DNA of 64,000 nt from Voacanga thouarsii (taxonomy: Eukaryota; Streptophyta; Magnoliopsida; Gentianales; Apocynaceae): NCBI GenBank assembly GCA_026120185.1, contig JANUWF010001661.1:921501-985500 (forward strand), read 5' to 3'. The translations under genes were made by a program, and so were the position numbers. Each line of letters begins with the position of its first letter. The first letter of the stretch is position 1. Below, in pieces: positions 44,129-55,279 of the stretch. Under the pieces are notes generated by a model. The model saw only the letters and a list, made by a program, of their open reading frames with translations, was not told where the DNA came from and searched no databases.

Positions 44129-45465
44129 GTTGTGGTACCACCTATTTATTTTAGAGCTCATTTGTTGTTTGACTTCTACGCTGCCCTTAGTCATGGCATT
44201 TCATCGAGCAGGAAGCTTGCAATATGATGGGTCTTAATGTTGTCGATGGAAATCTCTATAATTGCAGCATAGAAGTTAAGGTATTTCCCTCAAATTCAAT
44301 GCTCTAATCATATCACTGACTCTTCCAAGATCCTCTTCCATACATCTATATAATCCCATAGCCAGCTACATCTATGTCTCTCTATTTACAGAGACATCAA
44401 TTCAGACGTATGGCAATGCTCTGGGTAGTTCAAGGCATTTATTTCAACGGTCATGCAAATGAAAGTTATTTGTGATTTATTAGTCCTAGGCAATTCAAGG
44501 GTTAGCTTTTCATCGCCCCCTTTTCAATGCAACTCCTCTCTTCTTCTCAATATAATTTTGTAGATTTAGTTTTTACCTCACCGGCTCTTCCTCTCCCCTA
44601 CTTGCACTTCCTCCCCTTCCCCCATTCTTCTCAAGATGAAACTCTTCTTCCCTTTAGCCTCTACTCCTTCACCAGTAGCACTAGTGCTTAGCTTCGTCAC
44701 TCGCTTCTTCGTTTCCACGCAAGCTTCCTTCCCTTCTGTCGCGGGTCCTCCAATTTCGTCCATGGGTGCTGCCATCACAGATTCTGCCATGGACTCCATC
44801 CAAAGGCTCCTAATGCTTGAGAATGAGTCAGTCACTTTTTTCATTCTTTCATTCTTTGTCATATATACATTTGTAGGCGTATACAGGAAGTGATTGCTGT
44901 GCTGCTGGATTTGAGTTTTTTTTTATATGCTTTTTTTACAACTCTGAGTAGATCCTTCGACGATCTGCAATTTGATAATGGTTTCAAGTGGCATTGTTGA
45001 TCAAGTTCTTCCTAATCTGTTCTTTGATATGGTTTATTGGCTCGATTAGGATTTTCAAGATCTACTTCCTCTTTTATACTTTGTCCTATGGATTTGAAAG
45101 ATTTCTCCTTATTATTTTCTTGCCCATTTCAATTTCGCTAACCATGTAAAATTTACATAATTTGTATTATTCTTTGAACTATGACAAAAAATCAGTCTTT
45201 CAGAAATTAGCTGCTTAAAGGTTTTATTAGATTGGAGCTGCACTCTCTTAGATCCTCCATTAGAGCTAAAATTTGTAAGCTTTCTTAGACCACATTTTAT
45301 TCCTTGTCATGGTTTTTTTTTTTTTTTTTGGTTAATTTCTAAGCTTTCTATTTTGATTTCATGAGGTTCTTTTACCATTTTCAAAGCTTTCTATTTTTCT
45401 TTCATCTATATTGATGAGGAAGTGATTAACACTTAATCAACCTTTCTATTTTTCTTTCATCCCAG
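44127..45465. other. Possible host 5' gene region
   Basis: Low repeat content. 44,520-44,630 is pyrimidine-rich with an ATG at 44,636 opening an 85-codon frame (MKLFFPLASTPSPVALVLS...) that ends at 44,893. The same bases read in reverse also give an ORF (44,862-44,578), so coding status is unclear. I recognise no domain. 45,437-45,465 is a pyrimidine tract ending in CAG, a good splice-acceptor shape. Confidence 0.3.
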
Positions 45466-45732
45466 GCTTGGACCAATAGTCTCAATCTATCAAGCTGTGC
45501 CAACAGCAAAGCATCGAAAATATTGGTGCCAGTCATGATCCCGAAAATCATAGGGAAGATGATGATGATGATGATGAGAGTGATCGAGATGATAATGAAG
45601 AAGACGATGATGATAGTTCGATGATGATGATGATGATGATGATGGAGATAATCAAGTTGTACCTTTGGCTTCTATTCTTTTGCCTCCACCTATGGCCTCG
45701 AGTTCTTCTAGCAACGAAGAGCCATCAAAATG
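45466..45732 (+). pseudogene. Acidic-tract exon-like fragment
   Basis: After the acceptor-like site a frame reads QQQSIENIGASHDPENHRE followed by a Glu/Asp run encoded by GAT repeats. The frame then slips within the GAT array (about 45,615-45,645), after which VVPLASILLPPPMASSSSS follows in another frame before TGA. A TAG lies at the start. Looks like the decayed exon of an unrecognised acidic protein. The Met-run ORF at 45,621 is the shifted frame. Confidence 0.35.
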
Positions 45733-46925
45733 ATTTTCTCAGAGGGGATTTGGCATTTCCAATTCAAGAAACGGGGCTTTCTCTAATCGTCCAGATAAAA
45801 TGTCGGGCTCCCTTATGGTGGTGTGAGTGTTTCCCTCCCTTAATTTTCTCTGTTTCGCATAAATGTAGTCCTCTATTTTCTATTTTCACAAAACAATAGA
45901 ACACAAATCCCCACGCCTAAACTAACAAAAATCTATGCATACATGTGGTTGTTTTCTCACTTTACTGGAGAATTCTAATTCTAATTAAATTTACCCCTTA
46001 TTCAGAGAAAGGAAATATCTCAACAGAAACAAGACTATAAGATTAGCTAGAGGGCACGATGATACTGCCGATGAAGAGTAAAAATCAAATGGTTATTGTT
46101 GATTAATAGCTAAAAATGAACCCCATAGGCGATGATTCATCACCGGTGAGTGATTAGAGCTCTTAAGGCAGCATGTAAGATTTGTAAATGATATTTCGGC
46201 AACTAGCTAATTTTCCTAAAAACTCTACTATGATTGATTTTAACAGCTGATATCTTAAAGGTTATTTGCATGTGAAGAGCTCTATAACATGTGAAATGTT
46301 TTTGCCATTTTTCTTAATTCAAGTTAAGAAATTCTCTTAAAAATTGATCACATTGAGCCAATTCCCAGTTTTTTTTATTTTTTTCCTCACATAAAAAGTT
46401 TGTCGATAAGGACTAGACATATTCCAGCCAGAAATGGATGATGTTTGAAGAAGTCCTGGCTTTACTCAAGGGCAAAGAAATGATGCTCTCAATTTTCATA
46501 CAGAAAATCATAATGGATTTCTCAAATATTACTCATTTTTGAAACATGATAAGATAAGAATAGACCATTTGTAGCATGTAGCAACTAATTTTCCTCCTCT
46601 ATTTTTCCCCTTAAAGAGACCCTATTCTTGATATCATCATCGGAAGGGAAGCACAATAACACAAGGAATTCATCAGCTTTCTATTATTCGTTGCTCGGCT
46701 GTTGCCATTTTTTCTCCTTCCATTTTTATTTTTTGGCCATCTTTGTCATTCTTTTGAGAATTGTACTGAATATTTGGATAAGATTATGGAAGAATGAGAT
46801 CCAGCCGTGAAATTTTGTTCAATTCTATGTGATGCTAAAGTTGGCTTTTTTTTTTTTTTTCAGGCCTTTTCTAAGGACTCAAAGCAATGTTTAGGGTATC
46901 CGACATTGAAAGTGAAATTGCAAGG

Positions 46926-47242
46926 GAAATTGATTTATTATAATAATTATTTCTAAGACATGGAAATGTTCAGTATGTACTCTTTTGAAAGTTCTTACAT
47001 AGAATTGAGGCATCTGTTTATGTTCTCTTTTCTTATTCTTCAGAATTTGGGTTTAATAATTATTTGTTTGATAAAGACACAAAGTTATAATAATTAGAGA
47101 GTATTTTCAAATGAAATTAATTTATTATAATAATTATTTCTAAGACATGGGAATATTCAGAATGTACTCTTTTAAAAGTTTTTACATAGAATTGAGGCAT
47201 CTGTTGATATTCTCTTTTCGTATTCTTCAAAACCTGGGTTTG
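46926..47242 (+). repeat. Imperfect duplication of about 130 bp
   Basis: 46,926-47,053 and 47,113-47,242 share a TTTATTATAATAATTATTTC block and an ACATAGAATTGAGGCATCTG block at the same spacing, with scattered differences. Confidence 0.8.
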
Positions 47243-47340
47243 GAAATAGGGAAAAAACCCCACTTTATCATGTTGGGTAATCAAGGAAAAAGTATTGTTC
47301 CATTGATGGCTTGAAAGAAGTACAGTAAATTCATTTGAAT

Positions 47341-47663
47341 GTTAAAGAGAAAACCCAGTTTCGTTACCCGATTGAGCAGGTACAATAACTTCAATTTCCT
47401 GTTTTTCTTTCGTTTCTAGTGTTGTTTTTAGGTTCAAAATCCCAACAGCTTCTCTTGCATTAAGCTTCATAGATATCATCTAATGTGAATAAATAAATCT
47501 TCTGAAAGATGAAGCATCTAGAGATACGGTTTCTGTGCAGTGAAGAGCAAATTTTCCTTCTGTTTTACAAAGTTAAAGAGAAAACCCAGTTTCATTACTC
47601 AATTGAGAAAGTACAGCAAGTTCAGTTTCCTATTTTTCTTTTGTTTTCGCTATTGTTTTTGGA
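47341..47663 (+). repeat. Imperfect duplication of about 92 bp
   Basis: 47,341-47,433 and 47,572-47,663 both start GTTAAAGAGAAAACCCAGTT and continue in parallel, offset 231 bp. The second copy ends 33 bp before the element C target site. Confidence 0.8.
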
Positions 47664-47700
47664 TTCTTTTTTTAGTTGTTAATAGTTTCCAGGGTCTTTT

Positions 47701-49526
47701 TGAGGGAGACGGAAACAGGGGCAGCATGCTGTAGCGGGGAAAAACAGAGAGAAAAATAAACCCGAGCCTTAGAGGCCATACAGAAGCGTGAAGATCATAC
47801 CTTTACGCTCCTTAACCCTTCTAGGTTGAGTAGGAGCGGATTAAATGACTGGAATCACTCGCTTCGCCCACTTGAAGAAGCTTCCGGTTGAACACCCGCT
47901 AGCCTTCTACTTCGCCTTGTTTGCATCAACGCCAAGCTTTCCAACTCTCGAAATATTCCTCCGCCTAACCTCTAGTCGGTGAACACTATGGTGAAGAGGA
48001 ACGGTCTCAATTTTCCTTGGTGTACTTGCTATTAGTTAGCAAAGAAACAAGGAAAAACAACAAAAAAGGGTGGCGTGAGAGAGAGGAGAGAGAAGCTACG
48101 TGAGGCTTCTTAAGTTTAGGAGGATTAGGGTTTTCATCTACCAGACACTAGTTTTATTGGTTAACCAAAACTAGGTTTCTCAATCTCTGATAAACATCTC
48201 CCCGGGATTTCAAAACACTCGGATGTTATCCTGAGAATCAGTTTGGCCTAACCCTAAACTCCTCTTAACCGTATCTAGAAAAAACCCTAAGGTCCAAGCT
48301 ATTGGGCCGGAAAAATATTTATTATTCCAGGTTAATTTCTTAATTATTCATACTGGACCTAGGCCCTGAATAATTAATTAACCAATTAAACTAGATAATT
48401 AATTTCTCTCAACTCCTACTTTAATTAATTTATTTATTTTTCTCCAGTCCAATAACAAATTAGACTTCCTGAATAAAATAAAATAAAATCCTCTTGAACT
48501 GAGACTAATTCCTCAACCCAAAATTAGTTAGGACTTACGGGCTATTCCGAGGACCAAGAAGACACATCGCCTTGGCTGCTAAAATGACCAAAATACCCCT
48601 GCTATATAAATAGCTGTATTTTTGCATTTTAAATATTTCCTAATATCACCATAAGGAAATATTGACCCCAAGGACAATGCTGCATTCGCAAAGTCTCCGA
48701 CCTACAGGTGAAATGACTAAAATACCCCTCTACACATCGCCGTACATTTAGAGAGGAAGAAGTGTACAAACACCCCTCTAAATGACATCTACCATCCTTA
48801 GACTTCTAGTCCAATGATCCACGACTTCCTGGAGTGTTTCCGCTTTCCAAGGGAGCTACCCTAAAGCAAACATCCAAGTCATGTTTCCCAGGGCCCTGGA
48901 CATTTTAGACCATTCGGACAACCACAATGGGCGATATAGTGCAGAAACTATCTTGTACAAGTCTGTCTTAACTAAATAGTCACACATACCCAACATGCAA
49001 GTATATTGGCCCTACGATAGAACCTCAACTATAGCAAATCAAAGCATACGCTTCCAGCTTCACCAGACCACCAACTCATACTCAAGTCGTAGAGTACTAG
49101 TCTACGCTGTAGCAGTAGTAGTCTAGGTTTCTATCATATAATACTTTTAGAAATCACTACTACAGGTCATGTCCTACGTATTTGAAATACGCTTATGTCA
49201 TGAAGTGAGTGGACTACTCACTGGCTAAAGGTAAGCCATTCCCCATTTGGAATTCATAACATAATAACCTAAACATGATGAGGTTCTCAGTCTCATCAAT
49301 AGGTCAAGAACAAATATTTATGTGTTAAATAACCCGTGATCCATACCTTACTGTGAAAGACCACCATTCACATGGATCACTTATTTAAACACAATGGGTC
49401 TGGTCCAAACGAAAATCGTGCACAAATAAATAGTAAATTCACAAACAATTTCTAAAAATAAATTCTTTTATTAAAATATTCGATTTTACATCAGAAACCT
49501 AGTCTAAGAGGGCATACAATCCAACA
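47701..49526 (-). repeat. Copia C 3' LTR
   Basis: 1,826 bp. Compared with the 5' copy it lacks about 188 bp of A/T-rich sequence at about 48,330 (present at about 55,910-56,098). Hairpin at 49,116-49,162 with one inner mismatch. Confidence 0.92.
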
Positions 49527-49541
49527 ATCTCCCACTTGCAC
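49527..49541 (-). promoter_or_regulatory. Polypurine tract of copia C
   Basis: The complement is GTGCAAGTGGGAGAT, identical to element A. Confidence 0.8.
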
Positions 49542-51360
49542 TCTAAGACTAGACAAGTCCATAAGTGCCCACCCCTATGGCGTCTAAGTGTCTCTTGAAG
49601 ACTCTCTCAGCCAAAGGCTTGGTGAATGGATCTGCTAGATTATTTTCTGAGGTAATATGTTCCACCACGACTTCCCGTCTCTGGATGAAATCCCGGATCA
49701 GGTGGTACTTCCTCTCGATGTGTTTCCCTTCTTGTGGTTCCGAGGCTCTTTAGATTGCGATACTACTCCAGTGTTGTCGCAATACATCACAATCGGCCTG
49801 TCCATATGTGGTATGACTCCAAGTTCTGAAAGGAACTTCCGGAGCCAAATTGTTTCCTTGGACGCCTTCGAAGCAGCCATATACTCAGCTTCCAAGGTTG
49901 AGTCAGCAATACAAGACTGCTTGATACTCCTCCATGAAATTGCTCCTCCAGACAAGATGAAGACATATCCACTAGTGGATTTTCTCTCATCCTTATCCGC
50001 CTGGAAGTCTGAGTCTGTGTATCTTGTAGGAACCAAATCATCAGCCCTGTAAACCAGCATTTAATCTCTCGTTCCCTTGAGGTACTTGAGAATATGCTTT
50101 TACAGCTTGCCAATGAACCTCCCCTGGGTTTGACTGATATCTGCTAACTAAGCCCACGGCAAAGCAGATATCTGGCCTAGTACACAGCATGGCGTATATG
50201 AGACTTCCCACAGCCGAAGCGTAGGGAATCCTACTCATTCTGTCCTTTTCTTCTTGAGACTTAGGACAGTCCTTTGAAGAAAATGACAACCCATGTCTGC
50301 AAGGGATTAGAGCTCCCTTGCATGAGTCCATGCTGTACTTGGCGAGCATCTTGTCAATGTATGTCGCTTGGGATAATCCTAACATTCTCTGCTTCCTATT
50401 TCTAAGAAGCCTAATCCCGAGAATATAGCTGGCTTCTCCCAAATCCTTCATACTGAATTGACTAGATAGCTAAACCTTTGTAGATGACAATGTCCCTACA
50501 TCATTTCCAATGAGTAGAATGTCATCCACATACAAGACAAGAAAAACCACATTAATACCTTCAAGTTTCTTGTACATGCATGGTTCATCTTCGTTTTGAA
50601 TAAAATCATAAGACTTTACAGTCTCATCAAAATGAATGTTCCATACTCTCGATGCCTGCTAAAGTCCATAAATGGACTTCTTAAGCTTGCAAACCATGTG
50701 TTCCTGGCCTTCAGCAATGAAGCCTTCCAGTTGGGACATATAGATGCCTTCGCTAAGATGGCCATTTAAAAATGCCGTCTTAACATCCATTTGTCATATC
50801 TCGTAGTCATAGTGACATGCGATGACAAGGAGGATGCGGATGGATTTAAGCATGGCTACGGGGGAAAATGTTTCCTCATAGTCGATTCCCTCTTTCTGAG
50901 TATAACCTTTCGCCACAAGCCTAGCTTTGAAGATTTCTACCTTCCCATCTGCTCCTCTCTTTCTCTTGAATACCCACTTCCACCTAATGGGTTTTATCCC
51001 CTCAGGTGAAGCTACAAGATCCCAAACCTGAATGAGGTACATAGACTCAATCTCGGCTTTCATTGCTTCATGCCACAGATTTGCATCGGCATCAGCAATA
51101 GCCTCCTCGTATCTAGTGGGGTCTTGTTCCTGATGGTCGAAGACCAGCTCAAAGGCTTCTCCAGTCCATCTATCCGGAACCCTAGACACTCTCCCACTAC
51201 AACGAGGCTCCATTTGCACAGGCTCTTGAGGCTGTGCCTCTTCTTGTTCCATAATCGGGTCAGAAGAAGTTGATTCCGTAGATAACTTCTCCTCAAGTTC
51301 CAACCTCGTTGAACCTTTAGTGGAAGTACTTTAATCATCTTCTAAGTATCTAGCATTGGT
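49542..51360 (-). pseudogene. Copia C RT-RNase H, broken
   Basis: RNase H at 49,560-50,060 (YCDNTGVVSQS, ISWRSIKQSC) with a one-base deletion near 49,727. RT at 50,041-50,980, including YVDD (50,521-50,532), LFSSKDC-type linker and HWQAVKAYSQV. The conserved Trp before SSQFSMKDLGE is TAG (about 50,471). 50,794-51,303 is a long open stretch covering the post-integrase linker and the RT N-terminus ([24 protein letters not shown], shortened here to its key words [12 protein letters not shown]). Stops at about 50,661 and 51,333. Confidence 0.9.
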
Positions 51361-52200
51361 ACTGACTAGTACCTTCTACTCTTTAGGATGATAAAAGTAA
51401 CCTCCTTTTGTCCCTTTTGGATACCCAACAAAATATTATAATTCTGATCTTGGTTCCAACTTGTCTCCCTTGATCAGTACATAAGCTGGACATCCCCAAA
51501 TCCTGAGATGATTCAGACTTGGCTTACGCTAAGTCCACATCTCATAGGGAGTCCTAGGTACTGACTTGGAAGGCACCAAGTTCAAAATATATGCCGTCGT
51601 TTCCAGGGCATATCCCCAAAAGGACACTGCAAGAGTAGCATGAGACATCATACTTCGGACTATTTCCATTAATGTCATATTCCTTCCCTCAGCTACTCCG
51701 TTCTGCTGGGGTGTTCTTGGCACAGAGAGTTGGGATACTATCCCATGATGTACCATGTAGTCCTTGAATTCACCTAGGAGGTACTCTCCACCACGATCCG
51801 ATCGTAAGGTTTTGATTAATTTACCTGTCCAACGCTCCACTTCAGCCTTAAACTCCTTGAACTTTTCAAAAGAGTCAGACTTGCATCTCATCAGGTAAAT
51901 GTAACCAAACCTTGTACAATCATCCGTGAACGTGATGAAATACTCAAAACCTCCTCTAGCTGGTGTAGACAACGGACCATACACATCAGTGTGAACGAGA
52001 CTCAACACCTCCTTGGCTCTATCCGCCTTTGGTGTAAATGACCTCTTGGTCATCTTTCCCATCTGGCAGGACTCACACTGAGGCCAACTTTCCAATCTAA
52101 ATGAGCCCAAAAGCCCATCATGGATTAGCCTCTGAATCCTGGTTGGGTTAATATGACCCAACCTTATATGCCAAAGGTATGAATCATTGATATTGGTCTT
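51361..52200 (-). pseudogene. Copia C integrase, nearly intact core
   Basis: A single open stretch of 210 codons (52,161-51,529) from the pre-integrase GHINPTRIQRL block through CESCQMGKMTK, HTDVYGPLSTPARGG, SDRGGEYLLGEF and QNGVAEGRNMT to the SKSVPRTPYEMWT segment. All three acidic catalytic residues are in place. The flanks contain Gln to stop changes (for example about 51,371). Confidence 0.9.
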
Positions 52201-52640
52201 TCTCTTCCTAGTTAAAGGTTCAGACTAAGCGTTATTTGATTGGTTGTTAATAGGGTTTAAAAAGAATAGATTTCCATACATGTGCCCAGTACATAAAATT
52301 TCTCCATCTCTACTGATAGAAATACCAGAATGGAAAGATACAGAATATCCTTGATTAATAAGTTTTGCAACTGAAATCAAATTCTGACGAAAACCAGGTA
52401 CATATAAAATATCCTTTAAAACCACTATCTTATTACAATCAAAAATTAGATCCAGCTCTCCTACTGCAAAGGCCCAGACTTGTGCTCCATTACCCACTCG
52501 AAGCCTATGTTCGCCCTTCTTGAGTCTTCTTATCTTCCTAAACCCCTGCAAGGAGTTACAGATTTGATCAGTGGCTCCTGAATCAACAATCCAAGTGGAA
52601 GTTGATCCTACCATTGATATGGACTCTAGATAGTAAACAT
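52201..52640 (-). pseudogene. Copia C protease
   Basis: An open stretch 52,614-52,225 starts in the gag-protease joint (STSTWIVDSGATDQIC, catalytic Asp intact) and continues to the MYGNLFFLNPINNQ segment. A CAG to TAG change ends it at about 52,227. Confidence 0.88.
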
Positions 52641-53448
52641 TACCTGTGGGGTTTTTCTTGGCCTGAAGATCTGGACACTCTCTTTTTCAGTGTCCCTTCT
52701 TCCCACACTTGAAGCACTTGCCCTTTGGTTTGTCCTTGGGCTGGTTCTTGGGCTGAGCTACTGCATTCCCCTTCTTCCTCTTGAACTTTCTGGGTTTAGG
52801 CCCAGTTCTTGAAGAAGAAGCATTAGCCATCATGGCCTTTGACTGTGGCTTCATAACCTTCTCCGCCATCTGGAGCTCATTCATCAGTTCAGTTAAACTC
52901 ATGTTCAACTTATTCATGTTATAGTTTAACTTGAACTGAGTAAAAGAGCTCGGTAGAGATTCAAGAACCATATTCACTTAGCTCTCGGGGTCAATGACAG
53001 CCTTTAAGATTTTTGCCTCCTCGAAAGCAGCAATTATCTTGAGCATATGCTCTCGGTCTGATGCTCCCTCAGCCATCTTAGTGTTCACAATAGTTCGAAG
53101 AGCCTCCTGCCTTGTGGGCCGGCTCTTGTCTGCGAACATAGTTGCCAATGATTGACGTATGTCATATGCAGAAGCCATGTGCTCGTGTTTTGACTAGAGC
53201 ACATTAGACATAGAAGCTAACATATAGCAACGTGCCATTTCGTCAGCTTTCTTCCACGCCTTCTCAGCCTCTCGCTCTTCAGCGGTGGAACCTTCCCCGA
53301 TAATAGGGCAGGTCTCGTAAAGGACATACTTATACTCCTCAACTGTGAGTATTATGTCCAGGTTCCTTTTTCAGTCCACATAGTTTGGACCCGTTAACTT
53401 ATTCTCCCTGAGAATAACGGCCAATGGACTAAAAGAACCTACCACCAA
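52641..53448 (-). pseudogene. Copia C gag, start codon lost
   Basis: The position equivalent to the gag ATG of B is TTG (53,448-53,446). Stops replace Gln in LQSKHEHM (about 53,195) and in PESQVDMV (about 52,978). The zinc knuckle keeps C-FK-C-GKKG-H, but the following Trp is TGA (about 52,685). Otherwise the capsid sequence is close to that of B. Confidence 0.88.
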
Positions 53449-55263
53449 TTCTGAAAATCGAAAATGAAAGAAAGAATTTAGTTTGTGAAAACAAAATAAA
53501 ATTTGTGCACTGAAAATAATTTGGCTCTTAGGAAAACTGACATAGCTTCTTGGGAAGATTAACAATTTCCTAAGCTAAGTGTATTAACCACCACAAATTA
53601 ATTTCCCTTCTAGGTAATGGTCTAGAGAATAACTCCATCGTGGGATGGCCATTTCCTCTCATTTCCTATGGACATACCTCACACTATAACCTCCAACGTG
53701 GGCTGGCCGATCATAGTACGTGCCCCGGGTTATTAATTACATCCTTCCATTAGATTTAAATCCTTGTGGTATCCCCATCCTATACGGGTTCACTCTCAGG
53801 GTGACGCGAGGGGATCCACGATCTCTAATGAGGACCGTGATAGAAGCTGTGGGGCCGTTGGAACCCCTCTCCCACTTAGTCTTTTAAAATAAAGGTTTTC
53901 TGGAAAATATCCTTTTGAAATTTCCATTATGTTTTTCCTTAACTCAAAAATAAAATATCTAAGTCCAATAAAATCTCTATGTCAAGGCTTATATCCTTTG
54001 AGAGATTTTCTCCATGGGCTAATTTTATTTAAGTTAAAACTTAATGATTTCAAAAAATTTCCAATTAAAACTTTCTAGAGACTTTGGTCTCAAGTTTATT
54101 TGACAAAATCATTTTTCTAGTCCAAAACAAAACAAAACGGCTCTCCATTTTAATTTACAAAAATATCTAAATCCAATATATTTTCTATGTCAAGGATTAA
54201 ATACTTTGAGAAAATATTCAAGGATTAATTTTTGTACCAATTAAAATAACCATTTAGTTTTGAAGAAAAATGTTTTTCTTGTCAAAAATGTTCCCAAAGA
54301 CTTTGGTCTTTGAGAAAAAGCACACATAGGTACATAAAAAAATAGCATGCTCGAAAATAATAAACGTTTTCATGCTTTTCTATTTTTTAAACCTAAGTGC
54401 CCAAATAATAGAATTAAACACATTAATTAATTAATTAATTAATGATCTTGTTTAATCCTAAAATCCCTTACTAATATTTTTCATGTAAATATATTCCAAG
54501 AATATAAATATTGCAAAAATATTAACTTCGCCTGGTATGGGACCCAAAACGAAAAAGGAAAAAAAATTGCAGAAAAAACACTGGTGGTCCACTGCACCGG
54601 CCGCACCGGATCTGCGTCAGCATGGCCTGCGGTCCACCGCAGCCGCGGTGCACCGCGCCACACCGGATCGCTTGCTGCGCGACCCATGGAGCTGATCCGC
54701 GCCCGCAACCAGTTGCCCTCTGCTGCCGACCCGCGAAGGATCCGCGTCTCTGCCCGTTTCGTGCGTCCAATCCGCGCGCAACCCGACTCCAATTTGCAAT
54801 TCAATTGCAAATTCCCAATGCGAAAATGGCTTGAATTTTGAGGAGATGGCTCGGCTTACACGGCTCGCTGGTAGCAGCTCCTCTCACAGAAACGCAGCAG
54901 CTCGGCTCAGTGACTCGGCTCCACTACACGGCTTAGGAATAGTTTTTTTCTTTGTTTTTTCTTCTGTCAGCGCGCGAAAGTTGTAGAGGCCATTCTTTTT
55001 TATTTTTTCAGTATTCTTTGGCTTCTTTGGACATTTTTTCTTATGAAAACTCATCCAAAACAAAAACACAACCGCCTATACCTATTAAAATTGGGTTTAC
55101 ACGATTAAAACATCAAAGCCAAAAATTTACAGAGGGTCCTATGCTTCCACTGTGAAGCTTACAAATCCATCTATCCCATACCAAAACAGCGAAGAATCAT
55201 AGGTATAATCATCTTCTCCATTTTTATTAGCTACCATGCTCCCTATATTGATCAAAAACTAGT
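53449..55263 (-). other. Copia C leader
   Basis: Same plan as B: GC-rich part at about 54,580-54,860 (origin of many overlapping ORFs on both strands), AT-rich part 53,900-54,560, conserved block 53,520-53,890 with hairpin 53,527-53,574 and paired motifs 53,632-53,651 and 53,690-53,709. Confidence 0.6.
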
Positions 55264-55276
55264 GGCTCTGATACCA
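55264..55276 (-). promoter_or_regulatory. Primer-binding site of copia C
   Basis: The complement of GGCTCTGATACCA gives TGGTATCAGAGCC, next to the 5' LTR. Confidence 0.9.
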
Positions 55277-55279
55277 CAT

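Larger units (their letters stand above)
45733..47700. other. Noncoding interval with two local duplications
   Basis: No convincing gene; 46,628-46,810 and 47,540-47,734 are small hydrophobic ORFs without features. Two partial duplications are present: 46,926-47,053 with 47,113-47,242, and 47,341-47,433 with 47,572-47,663. The left TSD CTTTT of element C is 47,696-47,700. Confidence 0.5.

Noticed and set aside
43893..44194. Met-Tyr-Val-Cys repeat ORFs, and a possible CRISPR-like array
   Set aside because: A simple (CATA)n microsatellite; there are no spacers, and the genome is eukaryotic.
44578..44862. 94-codon minus-strand ORF
   Set aside because: Mirror of the plus-strand frame at 44,636 in the same pyrimidine-biased stretch; no evidence to prefer it.
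45621..45899. Met-run ORF starting in a GAT array
   Set aside because: The shifted frame of an acidic GAT tract; the rest has no features.
54481..54841. Overlapping ORFs on both strands in the copia C leader
   Set aside because: Same GC-rich block as in B; no shared frame or protein between elements.
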